A stretch of 64,000 bases of DNA from Sphaerochaeta globosa str. Buddy (GTDB lineage: Bacteria > Spirochaetota > Spirochaetia > Sphaerochaetales > Sphaerochaetaceae): NCBI RefSeq assembly GCF_000190435.1, contig NC_015152.1, forward strand, positions 2,486,458 through 2,550,457. Reading direction: 5' to 3'. Position 1 is the stretch's first letter; every line of letters starts with the position of its first letter. Below the pieces are notes generated by a model that was not told the DNA's origin, did not search any database, and worked only from the letters and a program-made list of their open reading frames with translations. Shown here one piece after another: positions 51,004-59,099 of the stretch. The position numbers and the translations under genes are program-made.

Positions 51004-51020
51004 AACTTTAAGCTTTTTTT

Positions 51021-51050
51021 ATACCGGTCATCAGTGGCCGGTATTTTTTT
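51021..51050 (+). terminator. Rho-independent terminator
   Basis: ATACCGG, 10-nt loop region that can extend the stem by two pairs, CCGGTAT, followed by seven T. It lies 18 nt after the stop at 51003. Confidence 0.88.
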
Positions 51051-51240
51051 ATGATAATGTCCTAATAAAATTTCTCAGAAAATTCTATTTATTTGTTTAT
51101 ATGTTATTACTTTAGACTACCTTTAAAAAAAGTTGTCCCACTCTGTCCCAGTCATTTCTAGGACAAGCTTATTCTCCGTTATCTTCGTGATTGTAAGGGT
51201 AGCGCACGTTATTCAAACATCAAATTTCAGGAGATAGTTT

Positions 51241-51498
51241 ATGGCCACACGAACAGAACGAGCAACGTTGCTAACGTATGAGGAAGTAGCGGAAACCCTC
51301 CGTATGCATCCACAAACTCTACGACAATGGGTTTCCCAAAAGAAGTTTCCGCACCTAAAAATTGGGGCCAATGTTCGCTTCACACAAGCGATGATTGACC
51401 AATACATCAAATCAACCCTCGTTGATCCAACATGCGTCATTTCTCACAGCAGTCAAAAGGATTCTCAGGACTGCTTAAAGGAGGAAGAAGATGCCTGA
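51241..51498 (+). CDS. Excisionase-like helix-turn-helix protein
   Basis: 85 residues. TYEEVAETLRMHPQTLRQWVSQKKFPHLKIGANVRFTQAMIDQYI is a MerR/HTH_17-type winged helix typical of excisionases and phage regulators. CAGGAG lies 8-10 nt upstream of the ATG. It overlaps the next HTH gene by 8 nt, starting a plus-strand run that continues to the helicase. Confidence 0.8.
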   Translation: MATRTERATLLTYEEVAETLRMHPQTLRQWVSQKKFPHLKIGANVRFTQAMIDQYIKSTLVDPTCVISHSSQKDSQDCLKEEEDA

Positions 51499-51685
51499 GA
51501 ATACTAGAGGCAAGAGGTTCCTCACTATAAAGGAATTCTGCGAGGAAGCAAGAATCGGCAGGACTACGCTTCATCGGTATATGAAGCAGGGAATCGTACC
51601 GTTCAGAAAGCTAGGGAATAGGGTCCTGATCTCAGCATCCATACTCGACCAGCTTGAGAACACCAAACTCGGAGGCTCGGTATGA
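51491..51685 (+). CDS. Second small HTH_17-type DNA-binding protein
   Basis: 64 residues. FLTIKEFCEEARIGRTTLHRYMKQGIVPFRKLGNRVLIS is a winged-helix similar to the preceding product, so the pair may be related by duplication. The ATG at 51491 follows AAAGGAGGAAGA, which lies in the end of the first gene. The next gene overlaps its stop by 4 nt. Confidence 0.78.
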   Translation: MPENTRGKRFLTIKEFCEEARIGRTTLHRYMKQGIVPFRKLGNRVLISASILDQLENTKLGGSV

Positions 51686-51864
51686 AGCGCGATAAAATCC
51701 CACTTTCATGTCTTTCGGAACTTTATGATCAATTGGTATCAATGTTCGAACAGGCTCCGGAACATGGGAAACTCACACTTGCAGTGCACATCCGCGACGG
51801 TATACCTCAACGGTTTGAGACGACAAGAGAAGCTTCTGTCCTCTTCAATGGAGGTAAAGCGTGA
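51682..51864 (+). CDS. Small phage-type protein, unknown
   Basis: 60 residues, no recognised domain. It starts with ATG overlapping the stop of the HTH gene (ATGA) and its own stop overlaps the next start. Retained for its tight packing and codon pattern; mixed charge, probably soluble. Confidence 0.6.
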   Translation: MKRDKIPLSCLSELYDQLVSMFEQAPEHGKLTLAVHIRDGIPQRFETTREASVLFNGGKA

Positions 51865-52124
51865 GTCAAGTCACTCAAATTAGCCAGCAAAATGGAGCAT
51901 CTGGGACAAAGAAGATCACTCCCCTGAACAGCATTCGGACATATTGCCTCTGGTGCTGCTGCGACTCAAAGAAGGAAGTCAAGCAATGTCCAGCAAAGGA
52001 TTGCACACTATACCCTTTCAGACTGGGCAGAAACCCATTCCAAAAACGAACGAACTTGACGGATGAAGAAAAACAAAAAATTGCAAACCGATTAAGGAGA
52101 AGAAATGTATATGAAGAAAACTAG
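51861..52124 (+). CDS. Small Cys-rich phage protein
   Basis: 87 residues. YCLWCCCDSKKEVKQCPAKDCTLYPFRLGRNP has five or six Cys that could bind zinc, a motif common in uncharacterised phage early proteins. The start is a GTG at 51861 overlapping the previous stop, with GGAGG about 9 nt upstream. Function unknown. Confidence 0.68.
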   Translation: MSQVTQISQQNGASGTKKITPLNSIRTYCLWCCCDSKKEVKQCPAKDCTLYPFRLGRNPFQKRTNLTDEEKQKIANRLRRRNVYEEN

Positions 52125-52371
52125 TTTGTTGAACAGCAAAAATATCCACTCGCAAACGTCTACGATTGAGAATCCTCATGATCCTACTTCTGCAGAAATC
52201 GCTGATTTCTATCTCACAAGGGAATTCGGGGAAGTGGATGCTGATACCAGGTATCCCGTAAGGAATTTATTGTCCGCAATTTTGAGGATCTTGGTTAGCA
52301 AACATTGCAACCAGCAACAAGATACCAGATCTTTCAATTCACTATTGTTTTCCGTATTACAGAACGCTTAA
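52105..52371 (+). CDS. Small protein, unknown
   Basis: 88 residues, no family. Overlaps the end of the previous gene by 20 nt; an AAGGAGAAG stretch lies 5-12 nt before the ATG. Rich in Ser, Asn and Thr at the N-terminus, helical at the C-terminus. Confidence 0.55.
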   Translation: MYMKKTSLLNSKNIHSQTSTIENPHDPTSAEIADFYLTREFGEVDADTRYPVRNLLSAILRILVSKHCNQQQDTRSFNSLLFSVLQNA

Positions 52372-52386
52372 GAGGAGAAAACTAAA

Positions 52387-53142
52387 ATGGCAAAATTAGA
52401 TAATCGGTTCATTCGCCACGACGAAAATACATCTCGAGATGAGAAAATCTTAAGGATGAGAGAAAAGTATGGTGCAAGGGGAATTGGCTATTTCTGGGAA
52501 ATCATCGAGTACCTTTTTACGTGCAATGGGAGAGCCTTGCTCAACCCAAAGATTGTGTCTCTGGCAATCGGTGAAGATGTGAAATCAGTGAAGTGCTTCC
52601 TGTCTGATTGTATCGAGATTTATCAATTATTCGACTCAGACGGCACGTATTTCTGGTCCAACCGACTCTTATTCGAAATAGATAGAATCCTTGGGATGTC
52701 TCACAAGAAAAGCAATGCTGCTCAGATCAGACACCAGAGAGATCTTGATAATGCCTTAAGAAATATTGATATAGAGCAAAATAAAGACATTGTGGAACAA
52801 TGCACCTGTACTGCATCTGCACTGCACCTGCACTGCAGGAACACTGCAATAGATGAGAAAGATAAGATAGATGAGAAAGATAGTAGTTATGGGAAACAAA
52901 AACCACATCAGTTTTTAAGACCATCACTCGAAGAAATTGAGGCATATTGCCTTGAAAGGAGAAATGACATTGACCCTGTTCATTTCCATGATTACTACGA
53001 GGCCAATGGTTGGAAAATTGGGAAGAACCCGATGAAAAGTTGGAAAGCTGCAATCCGAACCTGGGAAAAAAACTCAACCGTGAAAGCTGATAAACCATCT
53101 CAGTCATATGATCCGTATGAAAATCTGAGGAGGCTTGGATGA
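52387..53142 (+). CDS. DUF4373/Lin1244-type phage replication organizer protein
   Basis: 251 residues. The N-terminal domain (residues 5-105, FIRHDENTSRDEKILRMREKYGARGIGYFWEIIEYL) is the winged-helix of phage replisome organizers, and the C-terminal part (175-240) resembles the helicase-loading end, WKAAIRTWEKN. Between them is a linker encoded by non-codon-periodic DNA repeats (52801-52883), a likely origin. AAGAGGAG precedes the ATG. The DnaB-type helicase gene follows with a 4-nt overlap, so the product should bring the helicase to the origin. Confidence 0.82.
   Translation: MAKLDNRFIRHDENTSRDEKILRMREKYGARGIGYFWEIIEYLFTCNGRALLNPKIVSLAIGEDVKSVKCFLSDCIEIYQLFDSDGTYFWSNRLLFEIDRILGMSHKKSNAAQIRHQRDLDNALRNIDIEQNKDIVEQCTCTASALHLHCRNTAIDEKDKIDEKDSSYGKQKPHQFLRPSLEEIEAYCLERRNDIDPVHFHDYYEANGWKIGKNPMKSWKAAIRTWEKNSTVKADKPSQSYDPYENLRRLG
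52801..52883. repeat. Iteron-like tandem repeats inside the replication gene
   Basis: Four tandem 11-bp units at 52801, 52812, 52823 and 52834 (TGCACCTGTAC, TGCATCTGCAC, TGCACCTGCAC, TGCAGGAACAC) with a fifth partial TGCA, then two 17-18-bp copies of ATAGATGAGAAAGATAAG (52849-52866 and 52867-52883). Since 11 is not a multiple of 3 the array does not repeat amino acids, so selection at DNA level is likely. Confidence 0.75.
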
Positions 53143-54386
53143 GCATTGAGAAATACTTTATCGGCCAGATTTTCTGGGACCCTTCCATTGCAGGCAGGAC
53201 AGTGCTGACTCCATCCGATTTTCTCTCAACGCAGGAGCAACAGATTTTTTCATCAATGCAATCGTTGGTGGATGAGGGAAGCATAATCGATGAGCAGACG
53301 GTGTCGAAGAAATCCGGCTTGCCACTTGGGACCATCCTCCCCTTCAAGGACATCAAGGTAATCCCGTCAACCTGGGAATATTATCAGAGGCAGATAATCG
53401 ATGCATCCAGAATCAGGACCATCAAGAAAACTTGCGAGCAGATACTCGCAAGTGAGCTTCCTGCTGATAGGTTGATGGATATGTTCATCACAGGAAACGA
53501 GCAGGCTAGAAGCCTACAAATCTTCAAGCCATATCCGCTTTCCCAATGCATCGATGAAAGCATTAGGGCACTTGAGGAGCGGGTATCTAGCAAGTCTCTT
53601 CCCGGCTTGACGACAGGATTCAAACGGCTTGATGCCGCTTTTGGTGGATTGCAGAAGGGGCGATTGTATTACATCGGGGCAAGACCATCACAGGGTAAAA
53701 GTACCTTGCTGATGAACATTGCAATAAACTCTAAGGTCCCCTGCCTCATTTTCTCTGCTGAGTCCAGCAGGAGGGAGTATGCAGACCGGATGATCATCAA
53801 GCAAGAAAAAATCAACAGCATGAATTTTTACAATGGTACCCTGACGGAGAACGATACTGCGAAAGTAGTCCAAGCCAGCAACGAACTATATCAGCGAGAT
53901 TACGTGACCATACATGATGAGCCCAACATCTCGTTGAGAAGGCTCATACAGGTAGCTCATGATGCCTTCAAGTACTACAAGATCAAAGCAATCTTCATCG
54001 ACTACATTCAGCTGATTACCTACGGTGATCAGACTCGGGCAAAGAATGAACAAGTCTCAGAAATTTCCAAGCGTCTGAAGCAGTTGGCAAGAGAACTCGA
54101 TGTTCCTGTAATTGCAGCAGCACAGCTTCGGAGGGATGCAGAAGGCAAGCAACCCCAACTCAGTGATTTCTCAGATTCAACGCAGATTGAACGGGATGCC
54201 GATGTTGCCATCATGGTTTACCACATTCAAAATGCGATATCAGACAGAAGTACTGACAAGGAAACATTTCTGCTTATCCAAAAGAATCGTGACGGGCGTC
54301 TTGATTATGTGAAGATGAACTATCAACCGGGATACATGCTCTTTGAGGAGGCAAGGGACCAAGCACTACCGCCTAAAGCAAGTTGA
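53139..54386 (+). CDS. DnaB-type replicative helicase of the phage/ICE
   Basis: 415 residues. N-terminal DnaB dimerisation domain (1-100) and RecA-like ATPase with Walker A GARPSQGKST near residue 188, Walker B IFIDYIQLI near 288, and the motif H4-type loop NRDGRLDYVKMNY. It unwinds DNA ahead of the fork on the element origin. The ATG overlaps the end of the organizer gene. Confidence 0.93.
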   Translation: MSIEKYFIGQIFWDPSIAGRTVLTPSDFLSTQEQQIFSSMQSLVDEGSIIDEQTVSKKSGLPLGTILPFKDIKVIPSTWEYYQRQIIDASRIRTIKKTCEQILASELPADRLMDMFITGNEQARSLQIFKPYPLSQCIDESIRALEERVSSKSLPGLTTGFKRLDAAFGGLQKGRLYYIGARPSQGKSTLLMNIAINSKVPCLIFSAESSRREYADRMIIKQEKINSMNFYNGTLTENDTAKVVQASNELYQRDYVTIHDEPNISLRRLIQVAHDAFKYYKIKAIFIDYIQLITYGDQTRAKNEQVSEISKRLKQLARELDVPVIAAAQLRRDAEGKQPQLSDFSDSTQIERDADVAIMVYHIQNAISDRSTDKETFLLIQKNRDGRLDYVKMNYQPGYMLFEEARDQALPPKAS

Positions 54387-54740
54387 GTACATACCCACAG
54401 TTTGCCCATTTTCTTGGGGATTGGCTACCATCAACAATCCCCTTGAATATGGAGACCCCCCAGAGGCCTACCGACTTTGAAAAGCTGGAAGGTCTACACT
54501 TTACAAGTCGATTCTCAGCCTCTCTCTATTATAATTATATGTATATTGAGCGGACTACCGTGTATCCGGGCAATTGGGATTGCTCACATGACCATAACGG
54601 TACTGTACGGTATCCTTCAGGTACCGAAAAGCATCAGAAGATCCCATATTCTATAGGAAAAATTCACAGTAACCATAGTAGGTTAACTCCTGACGCATGT
54701 ATGACCAAGCGTCCTAAAAGCATCATATTTTTAGAGGGAA
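54387..54740. other. Gene-free stretch between convergent operons
   Basis: About 350 bp with no supported gene. A plus-strand frame from a TTG at 54383 is open for 123 codons but has no ribosome site and no resemblance to a protein family. The two flanking operons (plus to the left, minus to the right) end here. Confidence 0.4.
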
Positions 54741-55232
54741 TTATTCAAAAATAAAGGGTCGTGCAAACTTTGCCTCATGCTCCTTCAAGTAGCAAGTAAG
54801 GAACAGCATATCTGAGCATGAACCCAGCCTATTCTGAAGCATGTTGAAGATTTCATTATCCATTTGATCCTCGACATCCATCATATAGAAGTATTTACCC
54901 TTGACCATAGTCAATGCTCTAATGAAGTACTCCGCACTATCCAACTTCACACTCAGTATGTAATCAAAAAACATATCGATAGGGAGTCCGTCCGGTGAAT
55001 GGTAAAAAGCTTCCTCGATATGCTCTTTCACAACTTTCTGACCATCATATTCAGAGAACATCTTGAAACACTCATCCAGGGTCAGACAAGTGTAATCATT
55101 GTCTTTTTCAAGGATGATTCGATCAAGCCCGTCTTCTTTCTCAAGCCTTTCAGCAGTCTGTTCGGCCAGCATCCACTTTCTGGACATTGGAGATGCAAAT
55201 GTGTTTGGTGATGGTATATTTTCTTGCTGCAT
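54741..55232 (-). CDS. Unknown protein, last gene of the minus-strand recombination operon
   Basis: 163 residues, acidic, no family, no TM segment. Helical with several Met-rich stretches near 90-125. GGGAGCGAGG upstream of the ATG at 55232 contains a moderate ribosome site. Separated from the upstream small gene by 150 bp, so it may have its own start of transcription. Confidence 0.55.
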   Translation of the reverse strand: MQQENIPSPNTFASPMSRKWMLAEQTAERLEKEDGLDRIILEKDNDYTCLTLDECFKMFSEYDGQKVVKEHIEEAFYHSPDGLPIDMFFDYILSVKLDSAEYFIRALTMVKGKYFYMMDVEDQMDNEIFNMLQNRLGSCSDMLFLTCYLKEHEAKFARPFIFE

Positions 55233-55383
55233 GGCCTCGCTCCCTTAGCCGAGTATTATCTTCAATAATACACTACCAGAGAGCAAACCAATCACGTAAT
55301 ATGCAGCTTTTACTGATAAAGTAGTCGCAAACTAGAATGGTAATGATTATCTTGAAAATGGCTAAAGCAGCAGGTCTTGCTGT

Positions 55384-55659
55384 TCAGCATCCAGAAGCAT
55401 TGGTGCTATACAAGCCAGTAGGAACAACTTCTGGGATATACTGCCTCATTTCTCTAAACTCACTGAGTGTATCACCCTCTCTGGAATACCAATCAAGAGT
55501 GGTATAACCATCCTTGAGTGTGCATCCATCATTGATCCGGTCGAGGATGATCTTCTTGTTTACGTTATATTCAACAGCTGCTTCCGCAATGGAATTAAAA
55601 ACATAGGTTTCTCTCCTCTCGAATGCAACTACTTGCTTTGGTTGATACAATTTCGACAC
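55384..55659 (-). CDS. Small NUMOD-like DNA-binding protein
   Basis: 91 residues. VFNSIAEAAVEYNVNKKIILDRINDG resembles the NUMOD1-type helix-turn-helix found in homing-endonuclease tails and phage proteins. Start is a GTG at 55659 with AGAGAG directly before it, so the real start is uncertain. Probably a nucleic-acid-binding accessory protein. Confidence 0.5.
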   Translation of the reverse strand: MSKLYQPKQVVAFERRETYVFNSIAEAAVEYNVNKKIILDRINDGCTLKDGYTTLDWYSREGDTLSEFREMRQYIPEVVPTGLYSTNASGC

Positions 55660-55778
55660 CTCTCTGTTTGGAAAACACTAATACTGTATTGATACGAACT
55701 AATTTTCAGAAAGCACAGAATGTACATGAACCTCAGTAGCTTGCTTCTTTCCTAAGCTCCCCCTCCAAGGAAGAACCA

Positions 55779-56156
55779 CTAGAAAGGAATTTCAGCATCA
55801 TCATCGTACGGATTTAAACGGCTTGGGTTTTCTTCCTGACATCCTCCAAGCGGCTGGACACCGAACGAATCAGCAACCAACACCCAACGGCTTTTCTTTG
55901 ACCCATCGTTGGAATTCCAGAATTCCTGTCTCATCTCTCCTCTGACAACTACAGGCTTGCCCCTTGTGAGCTTTCCGACAAGCGATTCAGCAGCCCTTGA
56001 AAATTGGACAACATCAAAGAACGATGAGGTGTTCTGTCCCTTGTCATATCGTCCAACAGCAACGCTGAATTTCAGTATCGGGGTCTGCCCTGCATATTTG
56101 ATTTCACTGTCAGAAGTGAGCCTTCCAGTAATCATGATTGAACACATATCTGCCAT
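55779..56156 (-). CDS. ssb: Phage single-stranded DNA-binding protein
   Basis: 125 residues, OB fold: MITGRLTSDSEIKY...KFSVAVGRYDKGQNTSSFFDVVQFS and the acidic tip DDDAEIPF that recruits partner proteins. It coats single-stranded DNA during replication and ERF-mediated annealing. It lies 2 nt after the stop of the gene upstream, so it is operonic with the ERF and nuclease genes. Confidence 0.93.
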   Translation of the reverse strand: MADMCSIMITGRLTSDSEIKYAGQTPILKFSVAVGRYDKGQNTSSFFDVVQFSRAAESLVGKLTRGKPVVVRGEMRQEFWNSNDGSKKSRWVLVADSFGVQPLGGCQEENPSRLNPYDDDAEIPF

Positions 56157-56158
56157 AA

Positions 56159-56569
56159 TTAGTCCTCCAGACTGTAACCGTTCTCCGCAGCCATCATATG
56201 GACGGCCTCAATCAACAACGCACACTCCCCAACGTTAGCCTCGCTGGAAGGTATACCCTTTACACCAAATTCGCCTTCGACCGGATTGCCATGCTCATCG
56301 GTTTCCACTGGATAGCCGAGCGAGACAGCCTTAGCTTTTGCCATCTCCTTAATATCCTCGGGTGTTCCTCCAGCCATCTCGGAAAGCCTCTTGCACAAGA
56401 CATGGAAGTAAGCATTCTCCCTCATGGTTCTCTGCTGGTAATTCGGCTCGACAGTCACCTTGATTGTTCCATCACCCTTGAGAGCTTGTAGGAGGATTGC
56501 CTCGTACCTAGCTTCATATCCGGCAGGGACCCGAAAGCCCCCACCGTGAATTACAAACGTCAGATTCAT
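56159..56569 (-). CDS. Phage recombination protein, possibly NinB/YqaN-like
   Basis: 136 residues. The pattern RENAYFHVLCKRLSEMAGGTPEDIKEMAKAKAVSLGYP and the C-terminal IEAVHMMAAENGYSLED recall phage NinB/Orf-type ssDNA-associated proteins (Q/N-Y-H-x-L helix). The identification is weak. Its start overlaps the ERF stop by 4 nt. Confidence 0.5.
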   Translation of the reverse strand: MNLTFVIHGGGFRVPAGYEARYEAILLQALKGDGTIKVTVEPNYQQRTMRENAYFHVLCKRLSEMAGGTPEDIKEMAKAKAVSLGYPVETDEHGNPVEGEFGVKGIPSSEANVGECALLIEAVHMMAAENGYSLED

Positions 56570-57399
56570 GCAATCGCCCCACTAGCCTCAAAGGGAATCT
56601 CGTCATCAATGAACAGCTCTGGGCCTTCCGGCTCTTCAGCAGGACTCTTGATAGCATTGAACACAGCCTTGTAAATGTCGTAAGTGATCTCATCTGAAGT
56701 AGGTGCCCCGAATTGCTCGAACAAGCCTTTGGCAACCTGCTTATCACCAGAGCAAATCTCAAGAATATGGTTCCAAGCCCTTCTTACCGAGAACAGCCCA
56801 GGAATAATCAGGTTCGCATCCGTGATGATTGCCTTGGTCGTACTTGCAACCTTCGGCAGGAAAGCCTTTGCAGGGTCGTACGGAGGAGTTGTTGGTTCTG
56901 GCTTAGGTTGTCTCTCTGGCTTTTGCTGTACATCCTGCCTTACTACATTGGAGGGTGTTCCAGTGGGTTTCCTGGTACTCGTTTCTTGAGTCTCTGAATC
57001 CGGATCAACCATGTCCTCGGTTGGGATGCAGAGTGTCTGGAGCAAGGCATACTTGTGAGCGATTGCCATACCCTTGTTCGCCCCCTTGTCTCCGCTGTCC
57101 ATTCCCTCGCCAATGACCACAGCTTCAACGTTGGAGCCATCGGAGGCAAAGAAGGTGTACTTCATGGTCAAGATGCGATAGATGAGATTTCCTCCGTTTC
57201 TGGTCTGCCTCTCCTCGGTTCTCTCGGCTAGGAGGGTTGGAACAGTGAAGACACCATGCTTTGCAAAGATTGGGTGGACGGCATTGTAAACATCGTCAAT
57301 CCCACGAAACTTGAAGCCTTGCTGTTGGTTCTTCTGGTCTTTTCCGATAGCCTCAACATCCCTCATTACTTCGGCCATTGCCTGATAGATGTTACTCAT
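56566..57399 (-). CDS. ERF-family single-strand annealing recombinase
   Basis: 277 residues. Pairs complementary single strands during phage recombination. The ERF core spans residues about 1-155: MAEVMRDVEAIGKDQKNQQQGFKFRGIDDVYNAVHPIFAKHG, then a GEGMDSGDKGANKGMAIAHKYALLQTL segment. A Pro/Gln linker (160-195) and a small C-terminal domain follow. GAGGAG lies 7 nt before the ATG at 57399, which overlaps the nuclease gene by 8 nt. The nearby nuclease and SSB complete a recombination module. Confidence 0.85.
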   Translation of the reverse strand: MSNIYQAMAEVMRDVEAIGKDQKNQQQGFKFRGIDDVYNAVHPIFAKHGVFTVPTLLAERTEERQTRNGGNLIYRILTMKYTFFASDGSNVEAVVIGEGMDSGDKGANKGMAIAHKYALLQTLCIPTEDMVDPDSETQETSTRKPTGTPSNVVRQDVQQKPERQPKPEPTTPPYDPAKAFLPKVASTTKAIITDANLIIPGLFSVRRAWNHILEICSGDKQVAKGLFEQFGAPTSDEITYDIYKAVFNAIKSPAEEPEGPELFIDDEIPFEASGAIA

Positions 57400-58330
57400 T
57401 GATTGTCTCCTCACTTTGAGCTTCAAGTGAAGCCATGTAGTTTTTGTAGAAATTGCACTTATCAGCACAGTTGCAATAATCCATGCACTTCACAGGAACG
57501 CCTGAGCGATGCTCGATGTAATGACCTGCACCAAGAGTCTGAAGATGCTGTTCTGCATCGAATTTCTTGAAGTGGCGTTTGACTGCTGACTTTCTTCCGG
57601 TCTTCATGATTGCCCAACATTCATCCCTCTCCCAACGTTGGTCTGGAGTACAGATTGGAATATCTTCCTCCAATGCGTCCTTGTACTGCAGAATCTCTTG
57701 GATCTTGCAGGAAAGGTCGGCAATCATATCAGCCGCAACATCGCTGCGGAAAACAGGACCGAAGTCATAGTTGATGTTCAAAATCGGCTTCTGAGGATAT
57801 GAACGGTCACGCCTTGCTTGGGTCTTTGACCAATCCTTGAGGAACACAGTGTTGCGAACACCCTTCACAGGGAAACCAGCATTCTGGAGAATCAGCCAAT
57901 AGACACGCAACTGCTTTGCCCAATCACTTTCGGTGCCCTCTTGAAGCTTCATCTGGTAGGAGAACACTCCAGTGGTCTTGTAGTCGGTGAGGATTTTGGT
58001 GTCACCGTTGTATAGATCGAAGCCGCCAGATACCTTTCGGATGCCATACTCGCCACAAGGAACTTCCATCGAGATACGCTCTTCAGCAAGCTCATTGTCG
58101 CTCTCATGGCCTTCCATCACGCTGTGAACTGCTGTCCCGAAGACTGTCCAGATCATATCCACGCAGTCCATTTCAAGCTCTTCCCAGTAACGTCTGTTTA
58201 GGACGATTTCCCTCGTACCCTTCATCAGCTCCGTTACAGAGAATGAATCCCAACCAAATCTCGGATGATTGTCATGAAGGCAACTTCTGTAGTAAGGTTC
58301 AGGTAATCCAAATTTGTTGGTGATCAACAT
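57392..58330 (-). CDS. RecB/Cas4-like PD-(D/E)XK exonuclease with Cys cluster
   Basis: 312 residues. Motifs: FGTAVHSVMEGHE (His/Glu), GGFDLYNGDTKILTDYKTTG (the D...DYK catalytic core) and QLRVYWLIL (Q...Y). An N-terminal Cys (YRSC near residue 18) and the C-terminal CMDYCNCADKC give a possible Cas4/AddB-type [4Fe-4S] cluster, but ligand spacing is not settled. It likely resects 5' ends to feed ERF. The gene is preceded without gap by the coiled-coil gene and overlaps erf by 8 nt. Confidence 0.85.
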   Translation of the reverse strand: MLITNKFGLPEPYYRSCLHDNHPRFGWDSFSVTELMKGTREIVLNRRYWEELEMDCVDMIWTVFGTAVHSVMEGHESDNELAEERISMEVPCGEYGIRKVSGGFDLYNGDTKILTDYKTTGVFSYQMKLQEGTESDWAKQLRVYWLILQNAGFPVKGVRNTVFLKDWSKTQARRDRSYPQKPILNINYDFGPVFRSDVAADMIADLSCKIQEILQYKDALEEDIPICTPDQRWERDECWAIMKTGRKSAVKRHFKKFDAEQHLQTLGAGHYIEHRSGVPVKCMDYCNCADKCNFYKNYMASLEAQSEETINE

Positions 58331-58590
58331 TAGATGACCTCCTTGAGGTTGTTGAAGGAGTTGGAAGCGGCAACTTCCTGCTCCTTTTTTTGTGCCTTGA
58401 GGGTTGTTATCTCTGCCTCAAGATTTTTAATTTTCTCCTCCAGAGAGCAGCTTGAGCGATACCACACATCCCTGCCATCTCTGGCTTGCTTGAGTTTCTC
58501 GGTCAGCTCCTCAATCTCTCCAGCCATTTTCTCGACTTCTGGTTGAACCAGATTCAGACTCTCCAACAAACTCCGTTCCAGCACTGTCAT
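58330..58590 (-). CDS. Small coiled-coil protein
   Basis: 86 residues, nearly all coiled coil (residues 15-75: EKMAGEIEELTEKLKQ, SLEEKIKNLEAEITTLKAQKKEQ). First gene of the minus-strand recombination operon, its stop touching the nuclease start. Role unknown; probably an oligomerisation or adapter protein. The leader of this operon may contain the tRNA-like hairpin at 58652-58691. Confidence 0.7.
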   Translation of the reverse strand: MTVLERSLLESLNLVQPEVEKMAGEIEELTEKLKQARDGRDVWYRSSCSLEEKIKNLEAEITTLKAQKKEQEVAASNSFNNLKEVI

Positions 58591-58651
58591 AAAATACTCC
58601 TCGCCGCATTAACCTTGCGGCTTTTAATGATTTCCTTCCATAGAGAAGGTA

Positions 58652-58691
58652 TGCGATGTCCGGGAATCGAACCCGGGTAACCATCATCGCA
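58652..58691 (-). ncRNA. tRNA-like acceptor/T-arm minihelix in the operon leader
   Basis: Minus strand: TGCGATG (58691-58685), ATGGTTAC, T-stem CCGGG, canonical T-loop TTCGATT, CCCGG, A, CATCGCA (58658-58652). The 7-bp outer stem and 5-bp T-arm with perfect T-loop look like a tRNA without D and anticodon arms. It lies 61 bp upstream of the first gene of the recombination operon. It may be a pseudo-tRNA, attachment remnant or regulatory mimic; function unknown. Confidence 0.5.
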
Positions 58692-59038
58692 GTAATTTTT
58701 GTTCACTTGTTTTTGGAGAGCAGATTGATACGCTCATACCCCGAGAATGTAAAACGTTCCCCAATAAATCCTGGAAACGTTGCCTTACACAAATCCATCA
58801 AAGCGTGGACCATTCGGGAAATTGGTAACATGTCAGTAAGTGAGATGAATAACAGCGGAGATTAACTAATTCCGCCTAATAGCGACACCACATTGCAGGA
58901 AGTGTTTAATAATTCTTCCAACCAGTTGTTAGCCTAACTCGCTAAAACCTGGTTCAATGTTTACATTCTCCTGAATCGGATATTCTGCAAGGGATGTTCC
59001 GATTCACTAGATGCTTAACATTTGTGGGTAAACCTTAC

Positions 59039-59090
59039 TTTCGTCAACTACTTTATTCATTTTTTTTCATTTCGTCAACTACTTTTTTCA
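59039..59090. repeat. Tandem operator-like repeats upstream of the repressor gene
   Basis: TTTCGTCAACTACTTTATTCA (59039-59059) and TTTCGTCAACTACTTTTTTCA (59070-59090), spaced 31 bp, i.e. close to three helical turns. The minus strand of both contains TTGACG, a possible -35 box for the leftward operon. Together they fit binding sites of the adjacent CI-like repressor. Confidence 0.6.
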
Positions 59091-59099
59091 AATTTTTTC

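Noticed and set aside
52801-52883. CRISPR-like short repeats
   Set aside because: Units are 11 bp and directly tandem without spacers, inside a coding gene; not a CRISPR array. Better explained as iterons.
54383-54754. Plus-strand frame of 123 codons after the helicase
   Set aside because: TTG start, no ribosome site, odd composition (Trp, Tyr, His-rich), no family; treated as intergenic.
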